Source: Bacteroidales bacterium (lineage in GTDB: Bacteria > Bacteroidota > Bacteroidia > Bacteroidales > F082). From it: a stretch of DNA of 64,000 nt. The position numbers and the translations under genes were made by a program. Positions 1-9,184 of the stretch are shown piece after piece; position 1 is the stretch's first letter; each line of letters starts with the position of its first letter. Where the stretch lies: assembly GCA_017394865.1 (NCBI GenBank), contig JAFPWT010000011.1, positions 62,001 through 126,000 of the forward strand. The letters are read 5' to 3'. The notes under the pieces were generated by a model. The model had not been told where the DNA came from and did no database searches. It was given only the letters and a program-made list of their open reading frames with translations.

Positions 1-182
1 TCGATGACGTTGGCGGCGGCGTCTTCGTCCTGGTCGAACGCATAGAGATGTCCAGTGCTGAGCCGTTCCATGATGGCACGCGAGTGTCCGCCTCCGCCGA
101 AGGTGACATCGGCATAGGCGCCTTCGGGATTGATCTTCAATCCTTCCAGACATTCGCTCAATAACACTGGTTGATGGTACAT
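1..182 (-). CDS. rsmH: 16S rRNA m4C1402 methyltransferase RsmH (MraW), N-terminal fragment
   Basis: Only the first 60 or so codons lie in the window; the gene continues past base 1. Translation from the ATG at 182 begins [15 protein letters not shown] and reaches the glycine-rich S-adenosylmethionine loop [11 protein letters not shown] at residues 27-37, followed by the acidic FDQDEDA segment, both typical of the RsmH family. RsmH methylates C1402 of 16S rRNA in the small ribosomal subunit. It starts 11 bp after the mraZ stop on the same strand, which is the classic order at the head of the dcw (division and cell wall) cluster, so it is most likely co-transcribed with mraZ. Confidence 0.93.
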   Translation of the reverse strand, partial: MYHQPVLLSECLEGLKINPEGAYADVTFGGGGHSRAIMERLSTGHLYAFDQDEDAAANVI

Positions 183-193
183 CGTAACTCGTT

Positions 194-658
194 TTAAATT
201 CCAAATTGTAACTCTGAGAACAATTCTTCCACGCCTTGGGCGAGGTCTTCTGTAGAGATGGCGCTGACACGTTCGTCGTATTTGGCTTTATCCCAGATTT
301 CCATGTTGGTGAACATGGAGTCGATGACGACATCTTTGGTCATGCCGCTGCGTTCCAGAAGCTCTTTGGGGATCTGGAGACGTCCGTTGGCGTCGAGTTT
401 CACGCGTTTTACACCATCGAGGTATTTACGCATGATGTCGAGCTTGCGGCGGTCGAAGGTGTTGACCTGCATCAGGATCTCGCGGCGGCGGTTCCAGTCG
501 CTGATGGTGTAAAGCTCCAGATAAGTGCCGTGCAGTCCCGGACGAAGGATGAAGTCCTCCTCGGTCTGGCCGCCCAACTGCTCCCTGAAATCGGCGGGAA
601 GCATCAGTCGGCCTTTCGAATCGAGCTTGCAATTGAATGTTCCAGTAGGGTTACTCAT
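194..658 (-). CDS. mraZ: Transcriptional regulator MraZ
   Basis: A 154-residue protein with two MraZ/AbrB-like halves. The first carries [15 protein letters not shown] and the second [15 protein letters not shown]; this repeated D-x-K/N-GR-x-x-(L/I)P motif is the family hallmark. MraZ is a DNA-binding repressor of the dcw cluster that recognises direct repeats in its own promoter. The start at 658 (MSNPTGTF) is preferred to an in-frame start at 712, because the extra 18 codons would run through a promoter-like -7 box and a tandem repeat array and have no family counterpart. It is followed after 11 bp by rsmH. Confidence 0.93.
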   Translation of the reverse strand: MSNPTGTFNCKLDSKGRLMLPADFREQLGGQTEEDFILRPGLHGTYLELYTISDWNRRREILMQVNTFDRRKLDIMRKYLDGVKRVKLDANGRLQIPKELLERSGMTKDVVIDSMFTNMEIWDKAKYDERVSAISTEDLAQGVEELFSELQFGI

Positions 659-679
659 CTCTTTTAATTTTTCAGAGAG

Positions 680-687
680 CAAAATTA
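680..687 (-). promoter_or_regulatory. Predicted -7 box of the mraZ promoter (TAATTTTG)
   Basis: Read on the minus strand this is TAATTTTG, a match to the Bacteroidetes -7 consensus TAnnTTTG, 21 bp before the mraZ ATG. The place where a -33 TTTG would sit is occupied by the 10-bp repeats at 691-724. Confidence 0.5.
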
Positions 688-690
688 TGC

Positions 691-724
691 ATTTTTTACC
701 ATTTTTTACCATTTTCCCCCACTT
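691..724 (-). promoter_or_regulatory. Tandem 10-bp repeats, candidate MraZ operator
   Basis: On the mraZ coding strand the trinucleotide TGG recurs at an exact 10-bp spacing (AGTGGGGGAAAAT then GGTAAAAAAT twice). The two innermost units are identical. MraZ proteins are known to bind several direct repeats with a GTGG/TGGG core, about one helical turn apart, in their own promoter. The array lies just upstream of the predicted -7 box, so binding would block RNA polymerase. The assignment is inference from position and period. Confidence 0.5.
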
Positions 725-865
725 TTTTCAGCCAAAAGGTGGATTAGTTTTCAACAATTTTATCAACAGGGTTGTTAATTAATGTTAATTTATTGAAAAT
801 CAATAAAATAGATATCAACAAGAAAAAAAAACGAGTAAGACGGTCTTACGTATGGAATTTGTTTG

Positions 866-873
866 TATTTTTG
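866..873 (+). promoter_or_regulatory. Predicted -7 box (TATTTTTG) for the acyltransferase pair
   Basis: TATTTTTG matches TAnnTTTG and lies 23 bp before the ATG at 897. No clear -33 TTTG is seen at the usual distance. Confidence 0.4.
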
Positions 874-896
874 TAAGTTAATTGAGTCATTGGCCT

Positions 897-1775
897 ATGG
901 AGGATAAGTACGGTAATCTCATCGATCTCAGGAAGATATTCGAGTCGAAGGCACCCAAATTAATGAAACGGATGCCCAATTGGTTGTTCCGTCGTATCCA
1001 GCATCTGCTGCACGAAGAGGATATCAACAGGGTGTTGAGTACCTATGGTCACTTGGAAGGTGTGGACTTCGTCCATGCGGTGGTCGATGACTTCAACCTG
1101 AACATCGTGGTTGAAGGATCGGAAAACCTGACGGCTTCGGAGCGTATCTTGGTGGCTTCGAATCATCCGCTGGGTGGACTCGATGGCATCGCGCTGATCG
1201 GCACCGTCGGTAACTATTGCAAGGACCCTGTCACCCCGGTCAACGATTTCCTGATGTTCATCAAAAACCTCCAACCTATCTTCATTCCAGTCAACAAGGC
1301 TGGAAAGGGCGTGTCTGGCCTGCAGGACAACCTCCGCCTCTTCAATCAGACCTTCGAGGGCGACCGCGCCATCTGCTACTTCCCCTTCGGCCTCTGCTCA
1401 CGCAAGTCCAAAGGAGGCAAGATCATGGACTTGGACTGGAAAAAGACGTTTGTCGCCAAGTCGAGAGAATACCACCGCGACATCATCCCCACCCATATCG
1501 ACGGAAGGAACTCCAAATTCTTCTACAACCTTGCCAGATTCCGTAAACGTCTGGGAATCAAGGTGAATGTGGAGATGGCCTTCCTTCCTGACGAATTCTT
1601 CAAGCAACGGAACAAGACACTTACCATCGTGTTCGGAAAACCGATTCCGTGGCAGACTTTCGACAATCGCTACACCGATGTACAGTGGGCTGAAAAGCTG
1701 CGCTGCTTCTCTTACAACCTAACCCCTGGGAAGGATCTTGTGTTTGATCCCGACCAGGACTATCAGATTCCGTGA
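897..1775 (+). CDS. Lysophospholipid-type O-acyltransferase, GlsA/OlsA-like
   Basis: A 292-residue PlsC-family acyltransferase. The acceptor-site motif appears as NHPLGGLDG at residues 89-97 (an H-x5-D variant of the usual H-x4-D), with a later FPFGLCSRK block. The next gene is a GNAT-type N-acyltransferase. In Bacteroides this adjacent pair (GlsB then GlsA) makes glycine lipids: one enzyme N-acylates the amino acid and the other adds the second acyl chain. The same role in amino-acid-containing membrane lipids is inferred here from family plus neighbourhood. The ATG at 897 is chosen over an upstream TTG at 882 because no ribosome-binding signal supports the TTG. The gap to the next gene is 18 bp. 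Confidence 0.72.
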   Translation: MEDKYGNLIDLRKIFESKAPKLMKRMPNWLFRRIQHLLHEEDINRVLSTYGHLEGVDFVHAVVDDFNLNIVVEGSENLTASERILVASNHPLGGLDGIALIGTVGNYCKDPVTPVNDFLMFIKNLQPIFIPVNKAGKGVSGLQDNLRLFNQTFEGDRAICYFPFGLCSRKSKGGKIMDLDWKKTFVAKSREYHRDIIPTHIDGRNSKFFYNLARFRKRLGIKVNVEMAFLPDEFFKQRNKTLTIVFGKPIPWQTFDNRYTDVQWAEKLRCFSYNLTPGKDLVFDPDQDYQIP

Positions 1776-1793
1776 TAAAACATCATTGAAGCT

Positions 1794-2750
1794 ATGAAAA
1801 CCATTATCGACCCTATACCTGTAGACAAACTCCTTGAGGAACTGACCGTGGATCGGTTCATCAGGAAGACGAACAATGGCAAGAACGAGTTGTATATTGT
1901 GGACGCCTTCAACGCTCCCAACGTGATGCGTGAGATCGGACGTCTGCGTGAGATCAGTTTCCGGGATTCGGGCGGCGGCACAGGCCTCGACTGCGATCTC
2001 GATGAATTCGACCTCAAAGAGGACAACTGCTTCCAGCAGCTCATCGTATGGAATCCCTACGACAAGGCTATCGTGGGGGGCTATCGCTACTTGCTGTGCG
2101 ACCACCTGAAGCCAACCCCTGACGGTGAAATCGACACTCCTACAGGCGAACTATTCCATTATTCGGAAAAATTCATCAAAGAGTATCTGCCCTATACCAT
2201 TGAACTGGGCCGCTCTTTCGTGCAACCTGAATACCAGCCTTCCAAATCGCTCTCCAAAGGCATCTATTCGTTGGATAACCTATGGGACGGACTGGGCTAC
2301 CTGTGCAAGACGATGCCGCAAGCGAAATACTTCTTTGGCAAGGTCACCATGTATCCCCAGCTGGAACGGGTGTCGCGCGACATGATCCTCTATTTCATGA
2401 AGAGTAACTTCCCAGATCCCGATCATCTGCTGGAACCACGTCCCGAACTGAATCTCCCCATCGTGATGGATGAGGAACAGCTGAAGACTCTCTTTACGGG
2501 CAACGACTATAATGAAAATTATCGTATTTTGGTGAAGAACGTCCGTGAGCGCGGCGCTGCCGTGCCTCCGCTGGTCAACGCCTACATGAGCCTCTCCAGC
2601 ACGATGCGCTCCTTCGGAACCGCCCTCAATCCGCCTTTCGGCAATGTGGAGGAGACGGGAATCCTCGTCACCATCAAGGACATCTACCTTGAAAAATACG
2701 AACGTCACGCTGATTTTGACCCCAATGAGAAACCCCTGCATCTAGGCTGA
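1794..2750 (+). CDS. GNAT-type N-acyltransferase, GlsB/OlsB-like
   Basis: A 318-residue protein of the hemolysin-acetyltransferase/OlsB type. It contains the acyl-acceptor core ([16 protein letters not shown]), the segment [17 protein letters not shown] and a long C-terminal extension. OlsB-type enzymes transfer a 3-hydroxyacyl group from ACP to the amino group of an amino acid; the Bacteroides homologue GlsB uses glycine. It sits 18 bp after the O-acyltransferase gene and 2 bp before engB, so all three are likely read together. Whether the amino acid is glycine, ornithine or another cannot be told from the sequence. Confidence 0.72.
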   Translation: MKTIIDPIPVDKLLEELTVDRFIRKTNNGKNELYIVDAFNAPNVMREIGRLREISFRDSGGGTGLDCDLDEFDLKEDNCFQQLIVWNPYDKAIVGGYRYLLCDHLKPTPDGEIDTPTGELFHYSEKFIKEYLPYTIELGRSFVQPEYQPSKSLSKGIYSLDNLWDGLGYLCKTMPQAKYFFGKVTMYPQLERVSRDMILYFMKSNFPDPDHLLEPRPELNLPIVMDEEQLKTLFTGNDYNENYRILVKNVRERGAAVPPLVNAYMSLSSTMRSFGTALNPPFGNVEETGILVTIKDIYLEKYERHADFDPNEKPLHLG

Positions 2751-2752
2751 TC

Positions 2753-3376
2753 ATGAATATCACCGACGCTCGTTTTGTATCCAGCAACAGCCGCTTTGAG
2801 AAGCTCCCGAAGGACAATATGCCCGAGTATGCCTTCATCGGACGCTCCAATGTGGGTAAATCGTCGCTGATCAACGCCTTGGTGCAACGTCGTGGTTTGG
2901 CTAAGACCTCTTCTACGCCGGGCAAAACGATCGCCATCAATCATTTCATCGTTAACAACAGCTGGTACCTCGTCGACCTGCCGGGTTACGGCTACGCTCA
3001 GCGCTCCAAAAAGTCGCGCGAGGAATGGCGAGTGATGCTGGCCAACTATATCTCACGCCGACGCAACCTGCTCTATACCTTTGTCCTCGTCGACTCGCGT
3101 ATCGAGCCGCAGAACAGCGATATCGGGTTCATGGAATGGCTCGGCGAGAACAAAGTCCCGTTTTGTGTGGTGTTTACAAAAGCGGATAAATTAAGCAAGA
3201 CAGAACTTGAAAAAAATATAGATTCTTATAAAAAACGCCTGTTGGAAGACTGGGAAGAACTGCCGCCGGTTTTTGTCACCTCTTCGGAGTCAAAAATGGG
3301 TCGGGAGGAGATCCTTGATTTTATTGAACAACAGAATTTGGAACTTGAACAATATTTAAAAACGAAAGGATTATAA
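2753..3376 (+). CDS. engB: Ribosome biogenesis GTPase EngB (YsxC/YihA)
   Basis: A 207-residue single-domain GTPase. It has a P-loop GRSNVGKS at residues 30-37, the switch I threonines in KTSSTPGKT, the G3 motif DLPGYG at 75-80, the G4 motif TKAD at 142-145 and a G5-like SS near residue 174. Its length and motif order match YsxC/YihA, which assists late assembly of the large ribosomal subunit. The start codon lies 2 bp after the stop of the acyltransferase, so translation is probably coupled. Confidence 0.93.
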   Translation: MNITDARFVSSNSRFEKLPKDNMPEYAFIGRSNVGKSSLINALVQRRGLAKTSSTPGKTIAINHFIVNNSWYLVDLPGYGYAQRSKKSREEWRVMLANYISRRRNLLYTFVLVDSRIEPQNSDIGFMEWLGENKVPFCVVFTKADKLSKTELEKNIDSYKKRLLEDWEELPPVFVTSSESKMGREEILDFIEQQNLELEQYLKTKGL

Positions 3377-3394
3377 TTAATTACATATATAGCT

Positions 3395-3679
3395 ATGTTG
3401 TATAATATTATTGTTATCATTGCTTCGTTGATCGCTGGAGCTTTTATTGGAAGAATTGCCAATCGTCTCATGAACAAAGAGATGATGACCATCAACCCGA
3501 TGATTTGTACGATCGTCGGTATGATCGGTGGCGGTTTGGGTAGCTGGATCTTCAGCACACTTCAATTGAACCTGGGCATGACAAGGTACTTGTACCAGTT
3601 CGCGGCCGGTATTGGACTTGCTATTCTGCTCCTTCTTTTCCTCCTTCCTTTCAGGGATAAGAGCGAAGGTGATGAGTAA
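3395..3679 (+). CDS. Small three-helix membrane protein, YeaQ/YmgE-like
   Basis: A 94-residue hydrophobic protein with three predicted transmembrane segments (about residues 3-22, 33-53 and 66-86), glycine-rich helices (IVGMIGGGLGSW) and a charged C-terminus (FRDKSEGDE). Size and glycine pattern resemble the transglycosylase-associated YeaQ/YmgE family, but the match is judged by eye and the function of that family is itself poorly known. It follows engB by 18 bp and ends 6 bp from the convergent mutS2 stop. Confidence 0.6.
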   Translation: MLYNIIVIIASLIAGAFIGRIANRLMNKEMMTINPMICTIVGMIGGGLGSWIFSTLQLNLGMTRYLYQFAAGIGLAILLLLFLLPFRDKSEGDE

Positions 3680-3685
3680 TTGTAG

Positions 3686-6079
3686 CTATTTGAGCTGCAC
3701 TTTGGTAATTCCACTTCCACCTGTCTCGAGTGAGGCATCGCCGAAGCGTTGTACCTCATGGTCGTGACTGAGATATTCGCGGATGAGCTTTCTGAGGATG
3801 CCATTCCCTTTGCCGTGAAGGATACTTACTTCTTTAATGCTAAGTAGTTTAGCCTCGTCGAGGTATTTGGCTACAATGTCCAAAGCCTCTTCAGCACGTT
3901 TTCCTCTAACATCCAAAGTCATATCGAAATGTTCTGCCTTCTCGTTGAGTTCGTCGGCGAGTCCCGATTGCCATTTGCGGATGGCTTTCCGACCTTCGGC
4001 TCGACTCACTTTGCGTAGCTTTTCTGGGGTGGTGCGCAGTTTGACTGTGTCGAACATGATGGTGGCATCGGTGTCGCTGATGGCAACAATCTCACCGACA
4101 ATTTCCATCTCATCGATGCAAACGGTGTCGCCAACTTTCAGCGTGGTCTCAGCTTCTGGCTTGGGCTGTTTGGGTTCTGCCATCTTCTTGGCTGTCTCTG
4201 CGATCTCCTCTTTGGTCTTCTTTAACTCCTGACGGATTTCTTTAGTGCGTTCCTTTTCGGCCTGAGCCTCCTTGATCTCGCGTATGGTGCGCTCGATACT
4301 GCTGTTGGCTCTGTCGATAAGCTCCTGCGCCTCGGCTGCGGCATCGCGCATCAGCTGTTTTTTCTTGCCCTCCAGCTCGCTGAGCAGGTTCTTGTATTTC
4401 TCTACCACCTCAGATAATAGGGTGTCGGCTACCTGCAGCTCGCGTTCCTTCTTGCGGATGGCTTTCTTGTCCACTTCGAGTTGTTGCAACTGTTGCTCAA
4501 ACCTTAGATGCTGCTCGCCGGTGATGTGTGTGGCGTTGTCAAGGATGTCCTTGGGGAATCCGATTTTGCGGGCGATTTCGAAGGCAAACGAACTTCCGGG
4601 CTTGCCGGTGACCATGATATACATGGGTTGCATGAACTTGGTATCGAACAGCATGGCGCCGTTGAGGATGCCTTCGTGATGGTCGGCCAGCAGTTTCAGG
4701 TTGGCGTAGTGGGTGGTGACGATGCCAAACACCTTTTTCTTATTCAGTTCCAACAGGATGGCCTCGGCGATGGCACCGCCCAGTTGAGGCTCGGTACCAG
4801 TACCGAACTCGTCGATGAGGAAGAGGGAACGGTCGTTGGCGTTTTCAAGCAGCACCTTCATGTTGCGCAGGTGTGAGCTGTAGGTGGAGAGGTCATCGAG
4901 GATGCTTTGCTCATCGCCGATGTCGATGAACAGACTCTCGAAGAGCCCGCATTCAGAGTCGATGTGCATGGGAACGCAGAGTCCGCATTGCAGCATATAT
5001 TGGATAAGACCTGTAGTCTTAAGGCAGACGGATTTTCCACCGGCGTTGGGGCCGGAGATTACTAGGATGCGGTTCTCAGGGTCGAGGTTGAGATCGAGGG
5101 GGACAATAGTCTTTCCTTCTGATTTTAATTTTTGTTCCAGCACAGGATGCCGGGCTTGGATCCAACGGAAGAAAGGTTCGTCTTTGACGACGGGCTTGAT
5201 GGCGCTGATGCCTTGACTGTAAAGGGCTTTGGCACGGATGAAATCGAGCTGGCCAAGTAATTCCCAGGCTTTGAGTAGGTCGGGTAAGGAGGGACGGATG
5301 CGGTCGGTGAACTGCATCAGGATGCGTTGCACCTCTCTGCGTTCGGCATACTCCAACTCCTTGATCTCGTTGGAGGTTTCCACAATCTCGGAGGGCTCGA
5401 TGTATACGGTCTGTCCTGTGGCGGACTCGTCGTGTACGAAACCTTTGATGGCTCGCTTGTCACCAGCGTGGACGGGGATCACCATGCGGCCGTTGCGGAT
5501 GGTGAGCTCGGCTTTCGGGTCGACCCACCCTGAGGTCTTGGCATCGCTCATGATCTGCCGGATACGCCGTTCGATGCCGCCAGTCTTACGATGGATGTCG
5601 CGTCGTATCTCAGCCAGTTCGGGCGAGGCATTGTCGGGCATCTCGCCTTTGTCGTCGACAAGGCGGTTGGCTTCACTAAACACGATGGGGTCAACCTCGA
5701 TGCCGTCGGTCAAAGCACAGAGCTCAGGAAAATTTGTTCTTGCCTCGCTCTGACCGAACTTCAGGATGTAACCCAAAGCATTCAAAGAGGGCTTCATGGC
5801 AAACAGGTCTTCGAGACGGATGCTCGTGCCAGGGATCCTGATATGTTGGAACGCCTCGCGCAGGTCGTGGTAATCCCTTACGGGGAAGGGGACACCGTTT
5901 TGCAACAGCTGCATGAACTCCACGGTTTGGTCGAGGCTTTTTTCGATGGCTTCGCGATCGGTGCTGAAGTCCATCCGCTCGGCCCGCTCCAGTCCCATGG
6001 CGCTGATGCAGTGCCCTTTGACGGCTTCCCTCACATGGGTGAAGCCGATTTTCTGTTCGAAGCGTTCAGGATAGATCAT
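3686..6079 (-). CDS. mutS2: Endonuclease MutS2 (MutS-like ATPase with Smr domain)
   Basis: A 797-residue protein. The N-terminal part is the MutS core/lever region. The ATPase domain has Walker A GPNAGGKS near residue 345 and Walker B LFLIDEFGTG near residue 420, followed by a long coiled coil rich in K and E (about 510-630). A C-terminal Smr nuclease domain starts near residue 715 with LDVRG and HGKGNGILR. No mismatch-recognition domain is present, as expected for MutS2, which acts on branched DNA or collided ribosomes rather than in mismatch repair. The ATG at 6079 (MIYPERFEQK) is used; upstream in-frame codons are antisense to cutC. Confidence 0.94.
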   Translation of the reverse strand: MIYPERFEQKIGFTHVREAVKGHCISAMGLERAERMDFSTDREAIEKSLDQTVEFMQLLQNGVPFPVRDYHDLREAFQHIRIPGTSIRLEDLFAMKPSLNALGYILKFGQSEARTNFPELCALTDGIEVDPIVFSEANRLVDDKGEMPDNASPELAEIRRDIHRKTGGIERRIRQIMSDAKTSGWVDPKAELTIRNGRMVIPVHAGDKRAIKGFVHDESATGQTVYIEPSEIVETSNEIKELEYAERREVQRILMQFTDRIRPSLPDLLKAWELLGQLDFIRAKALYSQGISAIKPVVKDEPFFRWIQARHPVLEQKLKSEGKTIVPLDLNLDPENRILVISGPNAGGKSVCLKTTGLIQYMLQCGLCVPMHIDSECGLFESLFIDIGDEQSILDDLSTYSSHLRNMKVLLENANDRSLFLIDEFGTGTEPQLGGAIAEAILLELNKKKVFGIVTTHYANLKLLADHHEGILNGAMLFDTKFMQPMYIMVTGKPGSSFAFEIARKIGFPKDILDNATHITGEQHLRFEQQLQQLEVDKKAIRKKERELQVADTLLSEVVEKYKNLLSELEGKKKQLMRDAAAEAQELIDRANSSIERTIREIKEAQAEKERTKEIRQELKKTKEEIAETAKKMAEPKQPKPEAETTLKVGDTVCIDEMEIVGEIVAISDTDATIMFDTVKLRTTPEKLRKVSRAEGRKAIRKWQSGLADELNEKAEHFDMTLDVRGKRAEEALDIVAKYLDEAKLLSIKEVSILHGKGNGILRKLIREYLSHDHEVQRFGDASLETGGSGITKVQLK

Positions 6080-6118
6080 CTTAATGGTTTTACGGACGCA
6101 AAAATACGGAATAATTGC

Positions 6119-6126
6119 TATCTTTG
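6119..6126 (+). promoter_or_regulatory. Predicted -7 box (TATCTTTG) of cutC
   Basis: Exact TAnnTTTG match, 17 bp before the cutC ATG, in the 64-bp space between divergent mutS2 and cutC. Confidence 0.5.
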
Positions 6127-6143
6127 CACAAATTCTTATTGTT

Positions 6144-6875
6144 ATGATCCGTCTTGAAATCTGTGCCAACGGCATCAAATCGCTGCGCAATGCCATGGAA
6201 GGCTGCGCCCAATGTGTTGAACTCTGCGAAGCCCTCGAAGTGGGTGGACTCACACCATCGTTTGGAACCCTGGCCAAAGCCATCGACATCTCCTTCATTC
6301 CTATGCGGGTACTCATCCGTCCGCGACCGGGCAACTATATCTACGATGAGGAAGAAATTGACCAGATGAAGACCGACATCTTACTCTGCAAGAAGTTGGG
6401 TTTTGAAGGCGTGGTAATTGGCGCTTTGAATAACGAAGGGATGCCTGACGTAGAGGCCTTGAAAGTCCTTATGGAGGCAGGCGAGGGGCTGAAGTTCACC
6501 TTTCATCGCGCCATCGATGCTTGTGTGAAGCCGCTGGAGGCCATGGAGCAGATCATCGGCTTGGGCTTCGACAAGGTGCTGACTTCGGGTGGCAAGCCCA
6601 CCGCCGAAGAGGGCATCCCGATGATTGCCGAGATGCAGCTGCGTTATGGTGACAAGATCGCTCTGATGCCAGGCGGCGGTATTAATTTAGGTAATGTCAT
6701 GGACGTTGTCAACCAAACAGGTGTGGTCAACGTGCATGCCTCGCTGGGTCACTGGGTGCCGCGCTTCAACGAGAAACTTTATCCCAACCAGAAGGATGCC
6801 ACTGGTGCTTCCATGGTCTGGACCGAGTCGAATTATGACATTATCTACGAGATGGAGAAACTGATTAATCCATGA
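6144..6875 (+). CDS. cutC: CutC family protein (putative copper homeostasis)
   Basis: A 243-residue TIM-barrel protein with the conserved CutC stretches: an N-terminal EICANG, IRPRPGNYIYDEEE near residue 58, TFHRAID near 118, LTSGG near 145 and MPGGGI near 175. CutC was named for copper tolerance in E. coli, although the molecular role remains uncertain. The ATG at 6144 is chosen because it gives the family N-terminus and follows the -7 box at 6119. Its stop overlaps the start of the beta-mannosidase gene by 4 bp (ATGA), so the two are translationally coupled. Confidence 0.9.
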   Translation: MIRLEICANGIKSLRNAMEGCAQCVELCEALEVGGLTPSFGTLAKAIDISFIPMRVLIRPRPGNYIYDEEEIDQMKTDILLCKKLGFEGVVIGALNNEGMPDVEALKVLMEAGEGLKFTFHRAIDACVKPLEAMEQIIGLGFDKVLTSGGKPTAEEGIPMIAEMQLRYGDKIALMPGGGINLGNVMDVVNQTGVVNVHASLGHWVPRFNEKLYPNQKDATGASMVWTESNYDIIYEMEKLINP

Positions 6876-9184
6876 GAAAACTATCATTAATCATCATCAC
6901 TTTATTTTTGGCTGCTTGTACCCAGCGTCCCAACGTCGTTGAACAAAACTTGGGACAAAACTGGAACCTTACAGGCGACACTTTAAACATTAACCTCCAG
7001 GTTAGCGTGCCCTCGGTGGTTCAGCAAAACCTCTATGATGCCGGGCTGATCCCACATCCTTATCTTGGTACCGTTGAGGATGAACTACTCTGGATTTCCG
7101 ATCATCCTTGGACCTATTCCACCCACTTCGATGTTGATAAAAACCTTCTGGAAAAAGAGGTTGTGGAACTTGTGTTTGAAGGCATCGATACCTATGCTTC
7201 GGTGTTGTTGAATGGACAGAAGCTCTTTGATGCCGACAATCAGTTCCGTACTTGGAAAGCCGATGTAAGACCGTTGTTGAAACCCAACGATAATGTTTTA
7301 AAGGTGGATTTCCCGCGTTATGACAGCACGCAGCTGGCTTTGTATGAAGCACATCAACCTCGGCTGCCTGAAAAGTACGCTCTAAGCCGTAAAGCGCCTT
7401 ATCAACATGGCTGGGACTGGGCTCCGAAATACAAAAATGTGGGCTTATGGAAACCAGTAAAACTTCAAGGATGGTCTGACGCAAGGCTTGAGAATGCCTA
7501 TATAGTCACCAACGAAGCTACAAAAGATCAAGCCTGTTTGACCCTGCATCTTGATGTGGAAAGCACTTTAGGAGGGAATTTTACAGCTGAGATTCTTAAA
7601 GACGGAAAGCCGTTCCAGGATTTCTCGTTCCAGCAGGGGAAGGGCGATCAGCATAAGATGTTCAACTTCACCATCGATAATCCTGAGCTTTGGTGGCCCA
7701 ACGAGATGGGCGAGCAGTCGCTCTATCATTTCGAGATAGTGTTGAAATCTTCAAATAAGGTGTTGGATTCCAAAAAGATAACGACAGGTATCAAAACCCT
7801 TCAAATCATTCAGGAACCTGACGAGAAAGGCTTCTCGTTCTACTTCAAAGTGAATGGCGTACCGATGTATGCCAAAGGGGCCAATTATGTTCCCGAGGAG
7901 ATGATTGAGACTTGGATCAATCCTGACAATACCTTGAAGTTGCTCAAAATGGCTCAAGAGGCTCATTTCAATATGTTACGTGTATGGGGCGGAGGCATTT
8001 ATCCCTCTGACGACTTCTTCAATATCTGTGACTCATTGGGAATTTTGGTCTGGGAGGACTTTATGTATGCCGGCACGATGTATCCTTACGATGAGCCTTT
8101 CCTTGAAAATGTCAAAAAAGAGGCTCTGGAACAGGTGAAACGTCTGGCATCGCATCCTTCATTGGGCCTTTGGTGTGGTGGCAACGAAATCTCGGAAGGC
8201 TATTATAACTGGGGCTGGCAACAATCTCTGGGCTGGTCGGAAGAAGATGACCAAGCCATCAAGGCAGGTTATGACCGTCTCTTTGAGACCATTCTTCCCA
8301 TGGTGGTTGACACCTATGACGGCACTCGTCCCTACTGGCCTAGCTCGCCTTCGAAAGGCTGGGGACGACCTGAGAGCCTGACCCAGGGCGATGTGCATTA
8401 CTGGGGCGTGTGGTGGGGCGAGCAGCCTTACGAGGTCTACCGTGACAAGGTGGGACGTTTCAATAGTGAATACGGCTATCAGAGCTACCCCGATTACTCA
8501 ACCCTTCAGAAAATAGCGCAGGGCGAGCCGCTGAGCAAAGAGGCCAAAGTTATTGCGGCACACCAGAAACATGCGCGTGGTACCCAACTGATCGATGACT
8601 TTATCAAGCGTTATTATCCCTCTGAACAGCCCAAGGATTTCGAGGAATATGTCTTCCTGAGCCAATGTTCGCAAGCCTATGGCATGGAAATCGCAATCGA
8701 GGCGCATCGCATCGCCAAACCTTATAATATGGGTACACTCTACTGGCAACTCAACGATGCTTGGCCAGTGACTTCTTGGTCGTCCATCGATTATTATGGC
8801 AACTCCAAGGTACTGCATGAAAAGCTCAAGACACTCTATGCGCCAGTGCTTTTAACCCTCGATCCTAAGGATTGTCAGGTGTTTGTCACCTCCGATCTGC
8901 TTCGCAGCATCAACGGAATGCTGTCGGTCTCAGTGATCGATTGCGAAGACAATTGTCTGTTCGAGCAAAAGGTGAAGGTGGTGATGAAGGCCAATGAAAA
9001 CCAGAAATATTATGTTGAAGGCCTGCAAAACTTTTTACAGAATGCAGGCCTAGAACAGTTTTTCGTAAAGCTGGAACTGACGGAAGGGGGAAGCCTTACC
9101 GCTGAGCGTTATTCCCTTTTCGCTCGTAATGACCAGACGATCATCACAATGCCAACGATGACGAAGGGTACGCTGAGCCATTGA
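6872..9184 (+). CDS. Beta-mannosidase lipoprotein, glycoside hydrolase family 2
   Basis: A 770-residue exported GH2 enzyme. It begins with a lipoprotein signal ending LAAC (Cys16). A jelly-roll sugar-binding domain and immunoglobulin-like domain precede the TIM barrel. The acid/base glutamate is E439 in WCGGNE and the likely nucleophile is E533 in FNSEYG, the pattern of beta-mannosidases rather than beta-galactosidases. It probably removes terminal beta-mannose from mannans or N-glycans at the cell envelope. It is coupled to cutC by an ATGA overlap. Its last 76 bp overlap the 3' end of lgt on the other strand, so both C-termini are encoded by the same DNA. Confidence 0.88.
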   Translation: MRKLSLIIITLFLAACTQRPNVVEQNLGQNWNLTGDTLNINLQVSVPSVVQQNLYDAGLIPHPYLGTVEDELLWISDHPWTYSTHFDVDKNLLEKEVVELVFEGIDTYASVLLNGQKLFDADNQFRTWKADVRPLLKPNDNVLKVDFPRYDSTQLALYEAHQPRLPEKYALSRKAPYQHGWDWAPKYKNVGLWKPVKLQGWSDARLENAYIVTNEATKDQACLTLHLDVESTLGGNFTAEILKDGKPFQDFSFQQGKGDQHKMFNFTIDNPELWWPNEMGEQSLYHFEIVLKSSNKVLDSKKITTGIKTLQIIQEPDEKGFSFYFKVNGVPMYAKGANYVPEEMIETWINPDNTLKLLKMAQEAHFNMLRVWGGGIYPSDDFFNICDSLGILVWEDFMYAGTMYPYDEPFLENVKKEALEQVKRLASHPSLGLWCGGNEISEGYYNWGWQQSLGWSEEDDQAIKAGYDRLFETILPMVVDTYDGTRPYWPSSPSKGWGRPESLTQGDVHYWGVWWGEQPYEVYRDKVGRFNSEYGYQSYPDYSTLQKIAQGEPLSKEAKVIAAHQKHARGTQLIDDFIKRYYPSEQPKDFEEYVFLSQCSQAYGMEIAIEAHRIAKPYNMGTLYWQLNDAWPVTSWSSIDYYGNSKVLHEKLKTLYAPVLLTLDPKDCQVFVTSDLLRSINGMLSVSVIDCEDNCLFEQKVKVVMKANENQKYYVEGLQNFLQNAGLEQFFVKLELTEGGSLTAERYSLFARNDQTIITMPTMTKGTLSH

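Noticed and set aside
658-712. Longer N-terminus for MraZ starting at 712
   Set aside because: The added codons cover the repeat array and the -7 box; the family begins near MSNPTGTF.
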